This document shows positions 14,501 to 22,962 of a stretch of DNA of 64,000 nucleotides, piece after piece (the stretch's first letter is position 1; every line of letters starts with the position of its first letter). The DNA lies in the NCBI GenBank assembly GCA_963674805.2, contig CAXXNY010000021.1, forward strand, positions 124,001 to 188,000. Direction: 5' to 3'. The notes below the pieces were generated by a model, which was not told where the DNA came from, searched no databases, and saw nothing but the letters and a program-made list of their open reading frames with translations. The translations under genes were made by a program, and so were the position numbers. The stretch is from CALMFG01 sp963674805 (GTDB lineage: Bacteria; Bacillota; Clostridia; Christensenellales; CALMFG01).

Positions 14501-14707
14501 ATGAAAAATGGCAGACAAAAAGAAATTTTATCATTCTTTGCTAAAGGCGATTTATACGAAGGACCTAAGTTGCTAGATAAAAACTTCACGGAAGAAGAAC
14601 TCACTGAATTAGATGATGCAGAATATATTACTTGCACTGTACTAAGTCCGCTAAGCTATACCATAACGATTAAAGGGTTTAGGCAGTTAAGAGGTTCTAT
14701 TATTTAG
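14501..14707 (+). CDS. 68-aa winged-helix-like protein
   Basis: A 68-aa protein with a helical first half (ILSFFAKGDLYEGPKLLDK) and a beta end YTITIKGFRQLRG. ATG follows AGGAG. TATACT lies 26 bases upstream as a possible -10. Its layout resembles the small proteins at 30836 and 32541 (helices, then Y-x-I/L-T/N-x-x-G-x-x-x-R), possibly one loosely related family. Confidence 0.5.
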   Translation: MKNGRQKEILSFFAKGDLYEGPKLLDKNFTEEELTELDDAEYITCTVLSPLSYTITIKGFRQLRGSII

Positions 14708-14801
14708 AGCAGAAGAATGGTTGACGAAAGTAATAAATCAATGATACATATTCACTGGTTTTATTAAATAATATTTAAAATCAAGGATTGCGAATGAAAA
14801 G

Positions 14802-15110
14802 ATGGCCAAAGACTTCGCACTAACCTTCTACAATAGCACCACATGGAAGCGCTGCCGCATGGCATACATCAAGTCAGTGAATGGGTTGTGTGAACGGTGC
14901 CTGGCCAATGGGAAGATCAGGACTGGCGACATCGTACATCACAAGACACCGCTGACGCCGGCCAACATCAACGACCCGGCGGTAACATTGAACCATGAAA
15001 ACCTTGAGTACCTGTGCATCACCTGCCATAACGATGAGCACATCGGCGGTGAGGTGCTGCGCGAAGGATTGTCTTTCGACGAACACGGGCAATTAGTAGA
15101 AATAAATTAA
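14802..15110 (+). CDS. HNH endonuclease (packaging module)
   Basis: A 102-aa protein with zinc cysteines CERC and CITCHNDEH and HNH core VHHKTPLTP...N. HNH proteins at exactly this place, just before TerS/TerL and portal, are a feature of cos-packaging HK97-like phages, where they assist terminase cutting. ATG at 14802; the ribosome site is weak (AAAAGATG). Confidence 0.88.
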   Translation: MAKDFALTFYNSTTWKRCRMAYIKSVNGLCERCLANGKIRTGDIVHHKTPLTPANINDPAVTLNHENLEYLCITCHNDEHIGGEVLREGLSFDEHGQLVEIN

Positions 15111-15128
15111 ATCATAAACGAATATCAT

Positions 15129-15158
15129 ATACCCCCCTTATCCGGGCGGGTATTTTTT
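15129..15158 (+). terminator. Terminator after HNH gene
   Basis: ATACCC (15129-15134) / GGGTAT (15148-15153) stem followed by TTTTTT. It separates the HNH gene from terminase. Confidence 0.6.
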
Positions 15159-15198
15159 ATGCACCGAAACCGTCTGCCCTCATTCAGAGAACACACGG

Positions 15199-15228
15199 CC
15201 TCGCGCGCGTGACCCCCCCCCTCCCCCT
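15199..15228 (+). other. Candidate cos site
   Basis: A CGCGCGCG tract followed by GTGA and a run of nine C, then TCCCCCT, lies in the 140-base gap between HNH and TerS. GC-rich alternating sequence next to a C run in this exact place is usual for cos of HK97-like Firmicutes phages; it is not proven. Confidence 0.4.
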
Positions 15229-15254
15229 GAAATGGGAAAAGGAAAGGCAAAAGG

Positions 15255-15602
15255 ATGGCACCAGAAGAACAAATCAAACAGGAGATAGCGCGACTAAACG
15301 GCATTTTCGCCGAGATAGACGTGAGAAGGAAGGACATCGTGGAAGGGCTGATTGAGGACGCCGCCTTTATGCGGGTGACCCTGACTAATCTTAAGAATCA
15401 GGTCAATGAAGACGGCGCGATTGATGAGATGTGCCAGGGGGAGTATTCGATATTGAGGGAACACCCCGCGGCCAAGATGTACAACACCATGATCCAGCGC
15501 TATGCCGGCGTAATCAAGCAGCTGACGGATCTGTTCCCGAAAGAGGTGCCAAAGGAACTTGAAGACGACTTTGACAAATTCATCGGCGAAAGAGAGGGAT
15601 AA
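15255..15602 (+). CDS. terS: Terminase small subunit
   Basis: A 115-aa helical protein in the position of TerS, with the P27-like pattern: N-terminal helices about 1-60 and LREHPAAKMYNTMIQRYAGV in the C-terminal half. It binds the packaging site and loads TerL. GGAAAGGCAAAAGG precedes ATG. The 3' end overlaps terL by 44 bases. Confidence 0.8.
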   Translation: MAPEEQIKQEIARLNGIFAEIDVRRKDIVEGLIEDAAFMRVTLTNLKNQVNEDGAIDEMCQGEYSILREHPAAKMYNTMIQRYAGVIKQLTDLFPKEVPKELEDDFDKFIGEREG

Positions 15603-17265
15603 CCCAAACGCAATTCTGGCCTACTGGCAGGCAATCCAAAACGGCCTTGTCGTTTGCGACAAGATTAGACGTGTCTATGCTAAGCTGGGCAGTGACTTAA
15701 ATAATAAAGCGTCGGTGTGGGTGTTCAGCCAAGCACGGGCTGACCATGCCGTCGCATTCATAGAGAATTACTGTAAACATAGCAAAGGTGCATTCGGTGG
15801 TGCGCCTTTTAAATTGGAGCTCTGGCAAAGGGCGCTGATTCAGGCGCTGTTCGGGTTCGTGCATTACCAGACGGGCGAGCGCAAATACCGTGAACTTATC
15901 CTGATTGTCGCCAGAAAAAACGGTAAGTCCACATTGGCCGCGGCAATCGGGCTTTACATGATGGTGGCGGACGGCGAAGCCGGACCGGAAGTCGTCAGTG
16001 TTGCGACCAAAAAAGACCAAGCAAAGATCATCTGGAATGAATCCAGACGCATGGTCAAAAAATCGCCGGTCTTAAAGAAACGCATCCGGGCACTGGTGGC
16101 GGAACTCGTCAGCGACTTCAATGACGGCAGCTTTAAACCGTTGTCCTCCGACAGCAATACGCTGGACGGCCTGAACGTGCACTGCTCGCTCATCGATGAA
16201 CTGCACGCCATCAAGGATAAGAACCTGTATGACGTTGTCATCGACGGAATGAGCGCAAGGCAAAGTCCCTTGTCGGTCATCACATCCACGGCCGGAACGC
16301 TTCGCGAAGGCATCTATGACATCAAGTACGACGAGTGTGAGCGTATCATCAACGGATACGGCGATGAACACGGCTACCATGATGAGCGCGTCCTGCCCAT
16401 CATTTATGAGTTGGACAAACGCGAAGAGTGGATGGACCCGGCCTGCTGGGGCAAAGCGAACCCGGGGCTCGGAACCATCAAGTCGCTGGACCAGTTAAAG
16501 CAGAAGGTCATCAAGGCCAAAGCGGACAGCCTGCTGGTGAAGAACCTTGTCACTAAGGACTTTAATGTCCGCGAAACCGTGGGCGGCGCATGGCTGACCT
16601 TTGAGGAAGCCAACAACACTGCGGTGTTTGACATCGAAGCACTTAAACCTCGGTACGGGATCGGCGGGGTGGACCTGTCACAAAGCGTGGATTTAACGGC
16701 GGCTAAAGTGCTGTTCATGGTGCCGGGCGACGAGCATGTGTATTCCATCGGGATGTACTGGATACCGGAAGATCTGCTGGAGATCCGGTCGAAGGAAGAT
16801 AAGATTCCATATGACCAGTGGTACCAGCAAGGGTATTTACGGACCAGCCCGGGTAATAAGGTGCATTACTCATATGTGGTGAACTGGTTTAAAGAGGTGC
16901 GTGATGATTATGATATCTATCTGCCGTGGATCGGGTATGACTCGTACTCTGCGGAATACTTTGTTGAGGAGATGCGCCTTGAGTTTGGCAAGTCGGTCAT
17001 GATTCCGGTACCGCAGACCTTTAAGGTGCTTTCCGCGCCGATGAAAGTCATGGGCGCTGACCTTGCGGCCAAGATCGTGAACTACAACAATAACCCGATT
17101 GATAAGTGGTGTCTGACGAATACCGCAATTCAGGAGGACAGACTACTTAATATCAAACCCTGCAAAACGCAGAACCGGCGGCGCCGGATTGACGGCGCGG
17201 CGGCCATGCTTGACGGGTATGTCATCATGCAGGAAAAGATGACGGAATACCAAAACCTGATATAG
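15559..17265 (+). CDS. terL: Terminase large subunit
   Basis: About 568 aa, Terminase_1 (HK97/lambda-like) family. The ATPase has Walker A ARKNGKST (118-125) and Walker B LIDE (211-214) followed by coupling STAG; the RNase-H nuclease starts at GVDLSQSVD and includes GYDSYSAEYFV. It packages DNA and cuts cos. The TTG start at 15559 is uncertain; the protein core begins by NPNAILAYWQAI, so a start within the terS overlap is needed in any case. Confidence 0.95.
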   Translation: MKTTLTNSSAKERDNPNAILAYWQAIQNGLVVCDKIRRVYAKLGSDLNNKASVWVFSQARADHAVAFIENYCKHSKGAFGGAPFKLELWQRALIQALFGFVHYQTGERKYRELILIVARKNGKSTLAAAIGLYMMVADGEAGPEVVSVATKKDQAKIIWNESRRMVKKSPVLKKRIRALVAELVSDFNDGSFKPLSSDSNTLDGLNVHCSLIDELHAIKDKNLYDVVIDGMSARQSPLSVITSTAGTLREGIYDIKYDECERIINGYGDEHGYHDERVLPIIYELDKREEWMDPACWGKANPGLGTIKSLDQLKQKVIKAKADSLLVKNLVTKDFNVRETVGGAWLTFEEANNTAVFDIEALKPRYGIGGVDLSQSVDLTAAKVLFMVPGDEHVYSIGMYWIPEDLLEIRSKEDKIPYDQWYQQGYLRTSPGNKVHYSYVVNWFKEVRDDYDIYLPWIGYDSYSAEYFVEEMRLEFGKSVMIPVPQTFKVLSAPMKVMGADLAAKIVNYNNNPIDKWCLTNTAIQEDRLLNIKPCKTQNRRRRIDGAAAMLDGYVIMQEKMTEYQNLI

Positions 17266-17272
17266 AGGGACT

Positions 17273-18463
17273 ATGGAAAAACGAAACCTGTTACAAAAGA
17301 TATTCGGAGCGAGACGGCCCGAGAACAAAGCATCCAGCTTTAAGCTGATTAACTCATCCACCGGTCGGCACTATGCTTGGACCGGCGGTCTCATGGATAG
17401 TGATATTGTCAGGAGCTGTATCCGGCCGAAAGCCAACGCTGTCGGCAAACTCACGGCTAAGCATTTGTTCGGCGAAGGTGAGACCATGAAGATTAACCCG
17501 CGTTCGGACATCAAGAACCTGCTGAATCGGCCAAATCCGTTCGAGAGCATGCAGGACTTTTTGATGAAACTGGTCTGGCAGCGGGAGATTAACCACAATG
17601 CTTTTGCATATAAGAAACTGGACGGTATGGGGAATATAGAGGCGGTTTATGCCTTATCTTATGCCGCGACTGACCTTTACAAGGTAGACGGCGAACTCTT
17701 TGTGAAGTTTCGGTTTCTCGCCGGGGAAACAGCGGTGGTGCCGTACAGCCAGATTATTCACCTAAGAAAAGACTATGCGGTAAATGACTTTTACGGTTCA
17801 GACGGGATTAACACCCTGCAGTCCATCTTAGAGGTGACCGGAGCGGCCGACCGAAGTATTGTGAGTGCGGTCAATAACTCGAAGGATATCCGCTGGTTAT
17901 TGAAATACGGAACAGCCCTCCGCGACGACACCTTAAAAGAAAAAGCGCAGGCGTTTGTGGATTCATTCATGAACACGGACGACGGCGTCGGCGCCGCGGC
18001 GATCGGCGCTGAGGTGGATGCCGAACAGGTGAAACCGCAGGACTATGTGCCAAACGCGGCGGTCATGGACCGGGCGAAAGAGCGGCTTTATGACTACTTT
18101 GGGGTGAATAAGCATATCATCCAGAATGACTTCACGGAAAACCAGTGGCAGGCGTTCTATGAACAGGAAATTGAACCAATCGCAAAACAGTTATCCGACG
18201 CGTTTACCAACGCGTTTTTTACGGATAGAGAGCGGGGCTTAGGGCACCGAATTGTGTTTGAAGCGTCCGCGCTTAACTTCGCCAACATGGGCACCAAGCT
18301 CAAACTGGCGCAGGTGGTAGACAGAGGGGCCATGACGCCGAACGAGTGGCGCGCCATCATGAACATGGCGGCGGTCGCGGGCGGCGATGAGCCAATCAGA
18401 AGGAAGGACACCGGACTGGTGTCCGAGGAGGTGGACACGGTTGAACAAGACACCGAACAGTAA
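17273..18463 (+). CDS. Portal protein (HK97 family)
   Basis: A 396-aa Phage_portal protein: RPKANAVGKL in the N-terminal part, then NRPNPFESMQDFLMKLVWQ, and the long wing/stem helices at about 230-330 (YDYFGVNKHII, WQAFYEQEIEPIA). It forms the dodecameric DNA gate. Its end is acidic and carries, in another frame, the ribosome site and start of the protease gene. Confidence 0.95.
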   Translation: MEKRNLLQKIFGARRPENKASSFKLINSSTGRHYAWTGGLMDSDIVRSCIRPKANAVGKLTAKHLFGEGETMKINPRSDIKNLLNRPNPFESMQDFLMKLVWQREINHNAFAYKKLDGMGNIEAVYALSYAATDLYKVDGELFVKFRFLAGETAVVPYSQIIHLRKDYAVNDFYGSDGINTLQSILEVTGAADRSIVSAVNNSKDIRWLLKYGTALRDDTLKEKAQAFVDSFMNTDDGVGAAAIGAEVDAEQVKPQDYVPNAAVMDRAKERLYDYFGVNKHIIQNDFTENQWQAFYEQEIEPIAKQLSDAFTNAFFTDRERGLGHRIVFEASALNFANMGTKLKLAQVVDRGAMTPNEWRAIMNMAAVAGGDEPIRRKDTGLVSEEVDTVEQDTEQ

Positions 18464-19070
18464 CATTTTATCCCTGCTGGAAAGAGGGATGCAGTTTCGC
18501 ACCTGCATGGAAATGCGGGCGGTGGACGACGAAAACGGCATGATCGTGGAGGGCTGTGCGGTGCGGTTTGACTCGCCCACAGTGCTCTATGAATGGGACG
18601 GAATCGAGTATAAGGAGCAGATTGCACGGGGTGCGCTGGAAAGTGCGGATTTGACGGATGTCATTTTTAACTATAACCATACCGGAAAGGTACTGGCAAG
18701 AACCCGCAATCAAACATTAAAACTCACCGTGGATTTTATCGGTCTTAAGGTTAGGGCCGATTTATCCGGAACGGAAGCGGGACAGGCGCTGTATCGAGAA
18801 ATCAAGGGCGGCTATGTGGACCGGATGAGCCTTGCTTTTACCATACGTAAAAGCAGCTATGACCAGACCAACCACTTAAACACCATTGAAAAAATCAAGC
18901 GCGTGTACGACGTTTCCGCGGTATCCATTCCGGCCTATGAAGAAACGGAAATCTCCGCACGGAGCCTCTTTGAGATGGAAATTAAAAAAGAGCTGCAGGA
19001 CAATAAAATGACCGGCGTTAAGCGGAGAAAGTTATTGATGCAGACAGAAATCATGATGAAAGGATTTTAA
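18441..19070 (+). CDS. Prohead protease (HK97 gp4-like)
   Basis: A serine protease of the U35/Peptidase_S78 family that trims the capsid scaffold. Probable TTG start at 18441, since AGGAGG sits 9 bases before it inside the portal gene; ATG at 18489 is the alternative. Catalytic His is in FNYNHTGKVLAR and Ser in VDRMSLAFTI. Overlap with portal suggests coupling. Confidence 0.9.
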   Translation: MNKTPNSNILSLLERGMQFRTCMEMRAVDDENGMIVEGCAVRFDSPTVLYEWDGIEYKEQIARGALESADLTDVIFNYNHTGKVLARTRNQTLKLTVDFIGLKVRADLSGTEAGQALYREIKGGYVDRMSLAFTIRKSSYDQTNHLNTIEKIKRVYDVSAVSIPAYEETEISARSLFEMEIKKELQDNKMTGVKRRKLLMQTEIMMKGF

Positions 19071-19072
19071 AC

Positions 19073-20230
19073 ATGGGAAGAGAAGCAATTGAAAAACGAA
19101 TGAAAGAAATTAAGGCGGAGCTTGAAAGCGACGCCGAATTAAAGCCGGAGGCATTGGACGGTCTTGAGGTCGAACTTCGGGACTTAAGCACCCAGCTCGA
19201 ACAAATCGTGAAGCGCGAACGTATTGCGTCCGAGATTCAGCTGAGCCAGCACGAACCGGAAAAGATCGAAAAGAGGGAAAACCAGGCGGCAGCGCCTGAA
19301 ATCAGGGAGACAAAGGAATACCGGAGTGCATTTTTAAAATCGCTCTTAGGTAAACCGCTGACCGAAATTGAGAAGCGGTCCATCACCAGTGCAGATAGTT
19401 CCGCCGGTGTGGCCATCCCGACCGAGACGTATGAGCAGTTCTTTGACAAGATGGTCAAGGTTGCGCCCATGCTCTCCGAGATTACGCTATTAAGAGTAGC
19501 AGGAAACGTCAATTTTGCGGTGCAGGGTAACCGCGCGGCTGCGTCTCAGCATACCGAAAACGCGGCAGTGACGCCTTCCGAAGACACCTTTGTTAAGGTC
19601 AGCTTAGCCGGTTATGAAGTCATGAAGGTCTTGAGGATCTCTGCGACCGTTAAAACAATGGCGGTCAATGCCTTTGAAGACTGGCTGACTACTATGCTGG
19701 CCGAAGACATTGCCGAAAAGATCGAAGATATGATCATCAACGGCAGCGGCACGGATACAGCAAAGGGCGTAAAGTTCGCGGCAACGTATACTGACGGATC
19801 TAACGCCGTGGAATACACCAACGGCGGAACCATCACCTATGATGAGATTCAGGAAGCCATCGGCTACCTGCCGTCCCGGTATGACAAAAAGGCGAAGCTG
19901 CTGTGCAACAAGAAGTTTATCTTCAACCAGCTGGCCAAAATCAAGGACGACCAGAAACGTCCGATTTTTGTGCCGAACATGAACCAGAACGTTCCGATGA
20001 ACGTCATGGGATATGACATCATCGTATCGGACAAGGTCGCAAACGGCGAAGCGTATCTTGGTGACTTCACCAAGATCGTGGGCAACCTGTCGCAGGACGT
20101 CAAGGTCGAAAGCTCGACTCAGAGCGGCTTTTTGAATAACTCCATCGACTTTAGGGGCACCGCACTGTTTGACTGCGATTGTGCGCTGAGCGATGCGTTT
20201 ATCAAAATCAGCGAAGCCGAAGCGGCGTAA
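19073..20230 (+). CDS. Major capsid protein (HK97 fold)
   Basis: A 385-aa Phage_capsid (PF05065) protein. Residues 1-105 form the charged coiled-coil delta/scaffold domain that the protease removes; the mature part begins near 110 (SITSADSSAGVAIPTETY). P- and A-domain landmarks include YKSRAFL-like EYRSAFLKSLLG, TYDEIQEAIGYLPSRYDKKA and GYDIIVSDK. It starts 2 bases after the protease stop. Confidence 0.96.
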   Translation: MGREAIEKRMKEIKAELESDAELKPEALDGLEVELRDLSTQLEQIVKRERIASEIQLSQHEPEKIEKRENQAAAPEIRETKEYRSAFLKSLLGKPLTEIEKRSITSADSSAGVAIPTETYEQFFDKMVKVAPMLSEITLLRVAGNVNFAVQGNRAAASQHTENAAVTPSEDTFVKVSLAGYEVMKVLRISATVKTMAVNAFEDWLTTMLAEDIAEKIEDMIINGSGTDTAKGVKFAATYTDGSNAVEYTNGGTITYDEIQEAIGYLPSRYDKKAKLLCNKKFIFNQLAKIKDDQKRPIFVPNMNQNVPMNVMGYDIIVSDKVANGEAYLGDFTKIVGNLSQDVKVESSTQSGFLNNSIDFRGTALFDCDCALSDAFIKISEAEAA

Positions 20231-20247
20231 GGAAATTAAGAATTGAT

Positions 20248-20272
20248 AAGGGGGCGCAGTAGCGCCCTTTTT
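20248..20272 (+). terminator. Terminator/attenuator after capsid gene
   Basis: GGGCGC (20252-20257) AGTA GCGCCC (20262-20267) plus TTTTT. It may lower expression of downstream connector genes relative to the capsid gene. Confidence 0.65.
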
Positions 20273-20287
20273 AATTAGGAGGAAAGC

Positions 20288-20506
20288 ATGGCGAAGGAAA
20301 ACAAGAACACGGAAGCAACCGAAGACCTTTCAATGCAAGACGTCACCGAAGTGAAACGCACGGGTGATGTGATTATCTTTAAGGTTAATAAGCCGGTACC
20401 AATGAAGCGGTTCCAGCTGATTGACGCGATGGTGAGAGACCAGATGGAAAAGAGCGGGCTTAAGATTGTGCTGATGCCGTGCTCCTGCGACCTGGAAGAA
20501 AAATGA
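20288..20506 (+). CDS. 72-aa head-region protein
   Basis: A 72-aa charged protein: a disordered acidic N-terminus (1-25), then a beta/alpha unit (VIIFKVNKPVPMKRFQLIDA). TTAGGAGGAAAGC precedes ATG. It lies between capsid and connector, where small decoration or accessory head proteins are found. The end overlaps the connector gene by 4 bases. Confidence 0.6.
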   Translation: MAKENKNTEATEDLSMQDVTEVKRTGDVIIFKVNKPVPMKRFQLIDAMVRDQMEKSGLKIVLMPCSCDLEEK

Positions 20507-20793
20507 TCATTACGTTAGCGGAAGCAAAACAGCAGTTAAAGGTCGAGACCGACGCGGATGATACGCTGATCAACATGGAGATACTCGCGGCTGAAATTTT
20601 TGTTGAGAACGTTACGGGCAAGAAATTTGATGATACCAACGTGCTCGCAAAGATTTTGTGCCTGATGCTGGTGCAGGACATGTACGACAGCCGGACACTG
20701 ACCACGGGAGAGACTGAAAAACTGACAGTCACTGCCAATGCCATTATTACGCAGTTAAAGGCGTGTAAGGAGATGACGAGTGCAGAAACTTAA
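20503..20793 (+). CDS. Head-tail connector (gp6-like)
   Basis: A 96-aa protein from ATG 20503 (chosen for ATGA coupling). MIITLAEAKQQLKVETDADD is the standard opening of the HK97 gp6/SPP1 gp15 connector family; the remainder is helical. It builds the ring below the portal. Confidence 0.88.
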   Translation: MIITLAEAKQQLKVETDADDTLINMEILAAEIFVENVTGKKFDDTNVLAKILCLMLVQDMYDSRTLTTGETEKLTVTANAIITQLKACKEMTSAET

Positions 20794-21130
20794 TCCGGGC
20801 AGCTTAAACAAACGGGTATCGGTCTACCGGCCGGATCCGGAATCAAGCGACGGCGCCGGCGGGCGCGAAGATGACTGGGCGACTAAAGCCGGCTGGATTA
20901 AGGTGTGTGACCTTTGGGCATCCATACGCCCGGCGGGCGAGCGTGCGGTGACCTTTGCCGGACAGATGGGCGTGGAGATCACGCACACGGTTCTAATCCG
21001 GTACCGGGATGATATCAGTGAATCACAGGCTGTTGATTTTAGCGGTCGGAAGTTGGATATCAAGACCATCCGTAATTTTAACGAGGCGGACACGCTCCTG
21101 CAGCTGATGTGCTTTGAAAGGAAACCATAA
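20780..21130 (+). CDS. Head-tail adaptor (SPP1 gp16-like)
   Basis: A 116-aa protein starting at GTG (20780) after AAGGAG. The pattern NPGSLNKRVSVYRP, DLWASIRPAGERAVTFAGQM and IRYRDDIS is that of Phage_H_T_join stopper proteins. It seals the connector after packaging. It overlaps both neighbours. Confidence 0.9.
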   Translation: MQKLNPGSLNKRVSVYRPDPESSDGAGGREDDWATKAGWIKVCDLWASIRPAGERAVTFAGQMGVEITHTVLIRYRDDISESQAVDFSGRKLDIKTIRNFNEADTLLQLMCFERKP

Positions 21131-21564
21131 TGGCAAATAATTCTGTGGTCATCGTCGATGGAATCGACAAAACAGTGGAAAAGATGTGGAAGTACAACCT
21201 TGATTTCTACAACAGGGCAAGGAAGATCACTCAAAAAGCATCAAAAACGGTGGAGCAGGAGTTTAAGGCGCGGGCACCGGTGGGAAAGACGGGGAATCTT
21301 CGCAATTCCATCAAGGCGAAAAATATATTAAACCGCGGGGAAGGGCCGGCATACACCGTCATGCCGAGGCGCAAACGCTCCGGCCAGTACAAGGGGTATC
21401 ACCGGGCGATGGTCACGTACGGGACGGCACCGAGAACGCAAAAATCGGGCAGGCGTACCGGCATCATGCCGGGTAATGACTTCACCCAAGGCGTCGGCCG
21501 GACAGCGGATGCACAGTTTAACGCACAACTAAAAGCGGAGGCGGAGCGTGATGTCTATATTTGA
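21130..21564 (+). CDS. HK97 gp10-like tail-joining protein
   Basis: A 144-aa basic protein with the HK97-gp10 pattern (KASKTVEQEFKARAPVGKTG, NLRNSIK). Its start overlaps the adaptor stop by one base (TAATG). It joins heads and tails. Confidence 0.88.
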   Translation: MANNSVVIVDGIDKTVEKMWKYNLDFYNRARKITQKASKTVEQEFKARAPVGKTGNLRNSIKAKNILNRGEGPAYTVMPRRKRSGQYKGYHRAMVTYGTAPRTQKSGRRTGIMPGNDFTQGVGRTADAQFNAQLKAEAERDVYI

Positions 21565-21922
21565 TTTACAAAAGAGAATTTATGCGGCTTTAAACGTCAG
21601 CGAAATCACAAGCACCGCCAAAATCTATGACTACATCCCGGAAACGGCGCCCATGCCGTTTGTGGTAATCGGCGATGATAAGGCGGAGAAATGGCAGACA
21701 AAGACGAATGACGGCTGGGAGACCACATCCGCGATTCACGTCTGGGGCGCGGAAGAAAGCATGAAAACGGTGAAACAGTTACTCGAAACCATAGAGGCGC
21801 TGTTATCCGTTGATTTAAACGAGTTTAAATTCCACGGGGTCAATGCGGTCTCTGCAGAGCGCTATGACGTGGAATTTGTACACGGCAGAATTGAAGTGAA
21901 ATACAAAGTAGAGGAGGATTAA
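21551..21922 (+). CDS. Tail completion protein (DUF3168)
   Basis: A 123-aa protein of the DUF3168 type: short N-terminal helix, YDYIPETAPMPFVVIGDD, then HVWGAEESMKTVKQLLETIE. It caps the tail at the head junction. It overlaps the gp10-like gene; GTG at 21548 directly before the ATG is the alternative start. Confidence 0.85.
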   Translation: MSIFDLQKRIYAALNVSEITSTAKIYDYIPETAPMPFVVIGDDKAEKWQTKTNDGWETTSAIHVWGAEESMKTVKQLLETIEALLSVDLNEFKFHGVNAVSAERYDVEFVHGRIEVKYKVEED

Positions 21923-21923
21923 C

Positions 21924-22316
21924 ATGGCGAAAGTAAAAGGTGTTGATGTCTTAATCAAGATCGGCACGGTAACGGTCGGCGGCCAGCGCGGCGCGACCTT
22001 AAATATTGCCGCGGATACCATTGATGTCACCACTAAAGACTCAAACGGCTGGAAAGAGAATGAACCGAGCTTTAAAGAATGGTCCATTGACTTTGACGGC
22101 CTTTGGGTGGTGGATGATGAAGGCCTTGCGGCTATCCGGAGCGCAATCTTAAACGGCACGACGGTCAGCGCCCTGGTATCGATGCCGAACGGGGATACCT
22201 ACGGCGGCACAGCGATCGTAACCGAGTTCCCGATTGAAGCGCCGTATGATGACAACGTGACGTACTCCGGTGCATTAACCGGCAGCGGCGAATTGGCCTA
22301 TACCGAAGCGGCGTAA
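21924..22316 (+). CDS. Major tail (tube) protein
   Basis: A 130-aa tail tube protein of the TP901-1/Phage_tail_2 type: GVDVLIKIGTVTVGGQRGAT, then IDVTTKDSNGWKENEPSFKEW and the beta-rich C-terminus. GAGGAGG precedes ATG. Such proteins polymerise into the siphovirus tube. Confidence 0.92.
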   Translation: MAKVKGVDVLIKIGTVTVGGQRGATLNIAADTIDVTTKDSNGWKENEPSFKEWSIDFDGLWVVDDEGLAAIRSAILNGTTVSALVSMPNGDTYGGTAIVTEFPIEAPYDDNVTYSGALTGSGELAYTEAA

Positions 22317-22329
22317 AGGAGCGTAAATA

Positions 22330-22653
22330 GTGGAAAAACAATGGGAAATGATACAGGCGGACAAACAGCGGCGGATCCGGTTTGACACCAATGCATTTTG
22401 CATGATGGAGGAAATCACCGGGAAGTCGCTTTCCGAGCTCAATGACCGGGCAGGCATCCGGGATATCCGGGCGATGCTGTTCTGCGGGCTCTTTTGGGAA
22501 GACGACCAGCTGACGCTGGAAAAGACCGGCGATATCTTGGACATCATCATGCGGCGCGACGGGCTGGATGAGGTGACAAAGAAACTGGGGGCAGCATTGG
22601 AAGCCGCGACCGGCTCAGTCTCAAAAAAAAAGATGAAAAAGCTGAAACGCTGA
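22330..22653 (+). CDS. Tail assembly chaperone gpG
   Basis: A 107-aa chaperone (GTG start after AAAGGAG) that keeps the tape measure soluble. LSELNDRAGIRDIRAMLFCG is typical of Firmicutes gpG analogues. Its 3' end carries a run of nine A with A_AAA_AAG in phase (22626-22632), where a -1 shift yields gpGT. Confidence 0.88.
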   Translation: MEKQWEMIQADKQRRIRFDTNAFCMMEEITGKSLSELNDRAGIRDIRAMLFCGLFWEDDQLTLEKTGDILDIIMRRDGLDEVTKKLGAALEAATGSVSKKKMKKLKR

Positions 22654-22937
22654 GTTTTGACGAGGCATACAAGTTCTACACCGGCGCGATTGGGATGACA
22701 CCCAAGGAGTTCTACAGCTCCACACCGAATGAGCTTCACTTAAAAGCCGAAGGGTATTTTGAAGCGATGAAACGGGACGCGGAGCTGTCGGCATACGTCA
22801 CCAGCGTCGGTGTGAACAATGTCTTAAACAAGAAAAAAATCAAGCTGTGGGATCAAGACGGCTCCAAAACGAGCCAGAGTTCACTGGAGAGAAGAGAAAC
22901 AGACCTTAAATACTTAAAAGAGAAATTCGGAGGATAA
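22330..22937 (+). CDS. gpGT frameshift fusion product
   Basis: Minus-one slippage on A_AAA_AAG at 22626-22632 joins gpG to the downstream frame, which is open from there to 22937 (FDEAYKFYTGAIGMTPKEFY and so on), for about 202 aa. G/GT frameshifting immediately before the tape measure is conserved in long-tailed phages. The downstream part has no good start of its own, which supports the fusion. Confidence 0.85.
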
Positions 22938-22957
22938 AGCGCTATAGGCGCTTTTTT
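22937..22957 (+). terminator. Hairpin between gpGT and tape measure
   Basis: AAGCGC / GCGCTT stem with a TATAG loop and a T run. It sits between GGAGG (22929-22933) and the tape measure ATG (22963), so it may act as attenuator or bring the ribosome site closer to the start. Confidence 0.5.
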
Positions 22958-22962
22958 CATAC

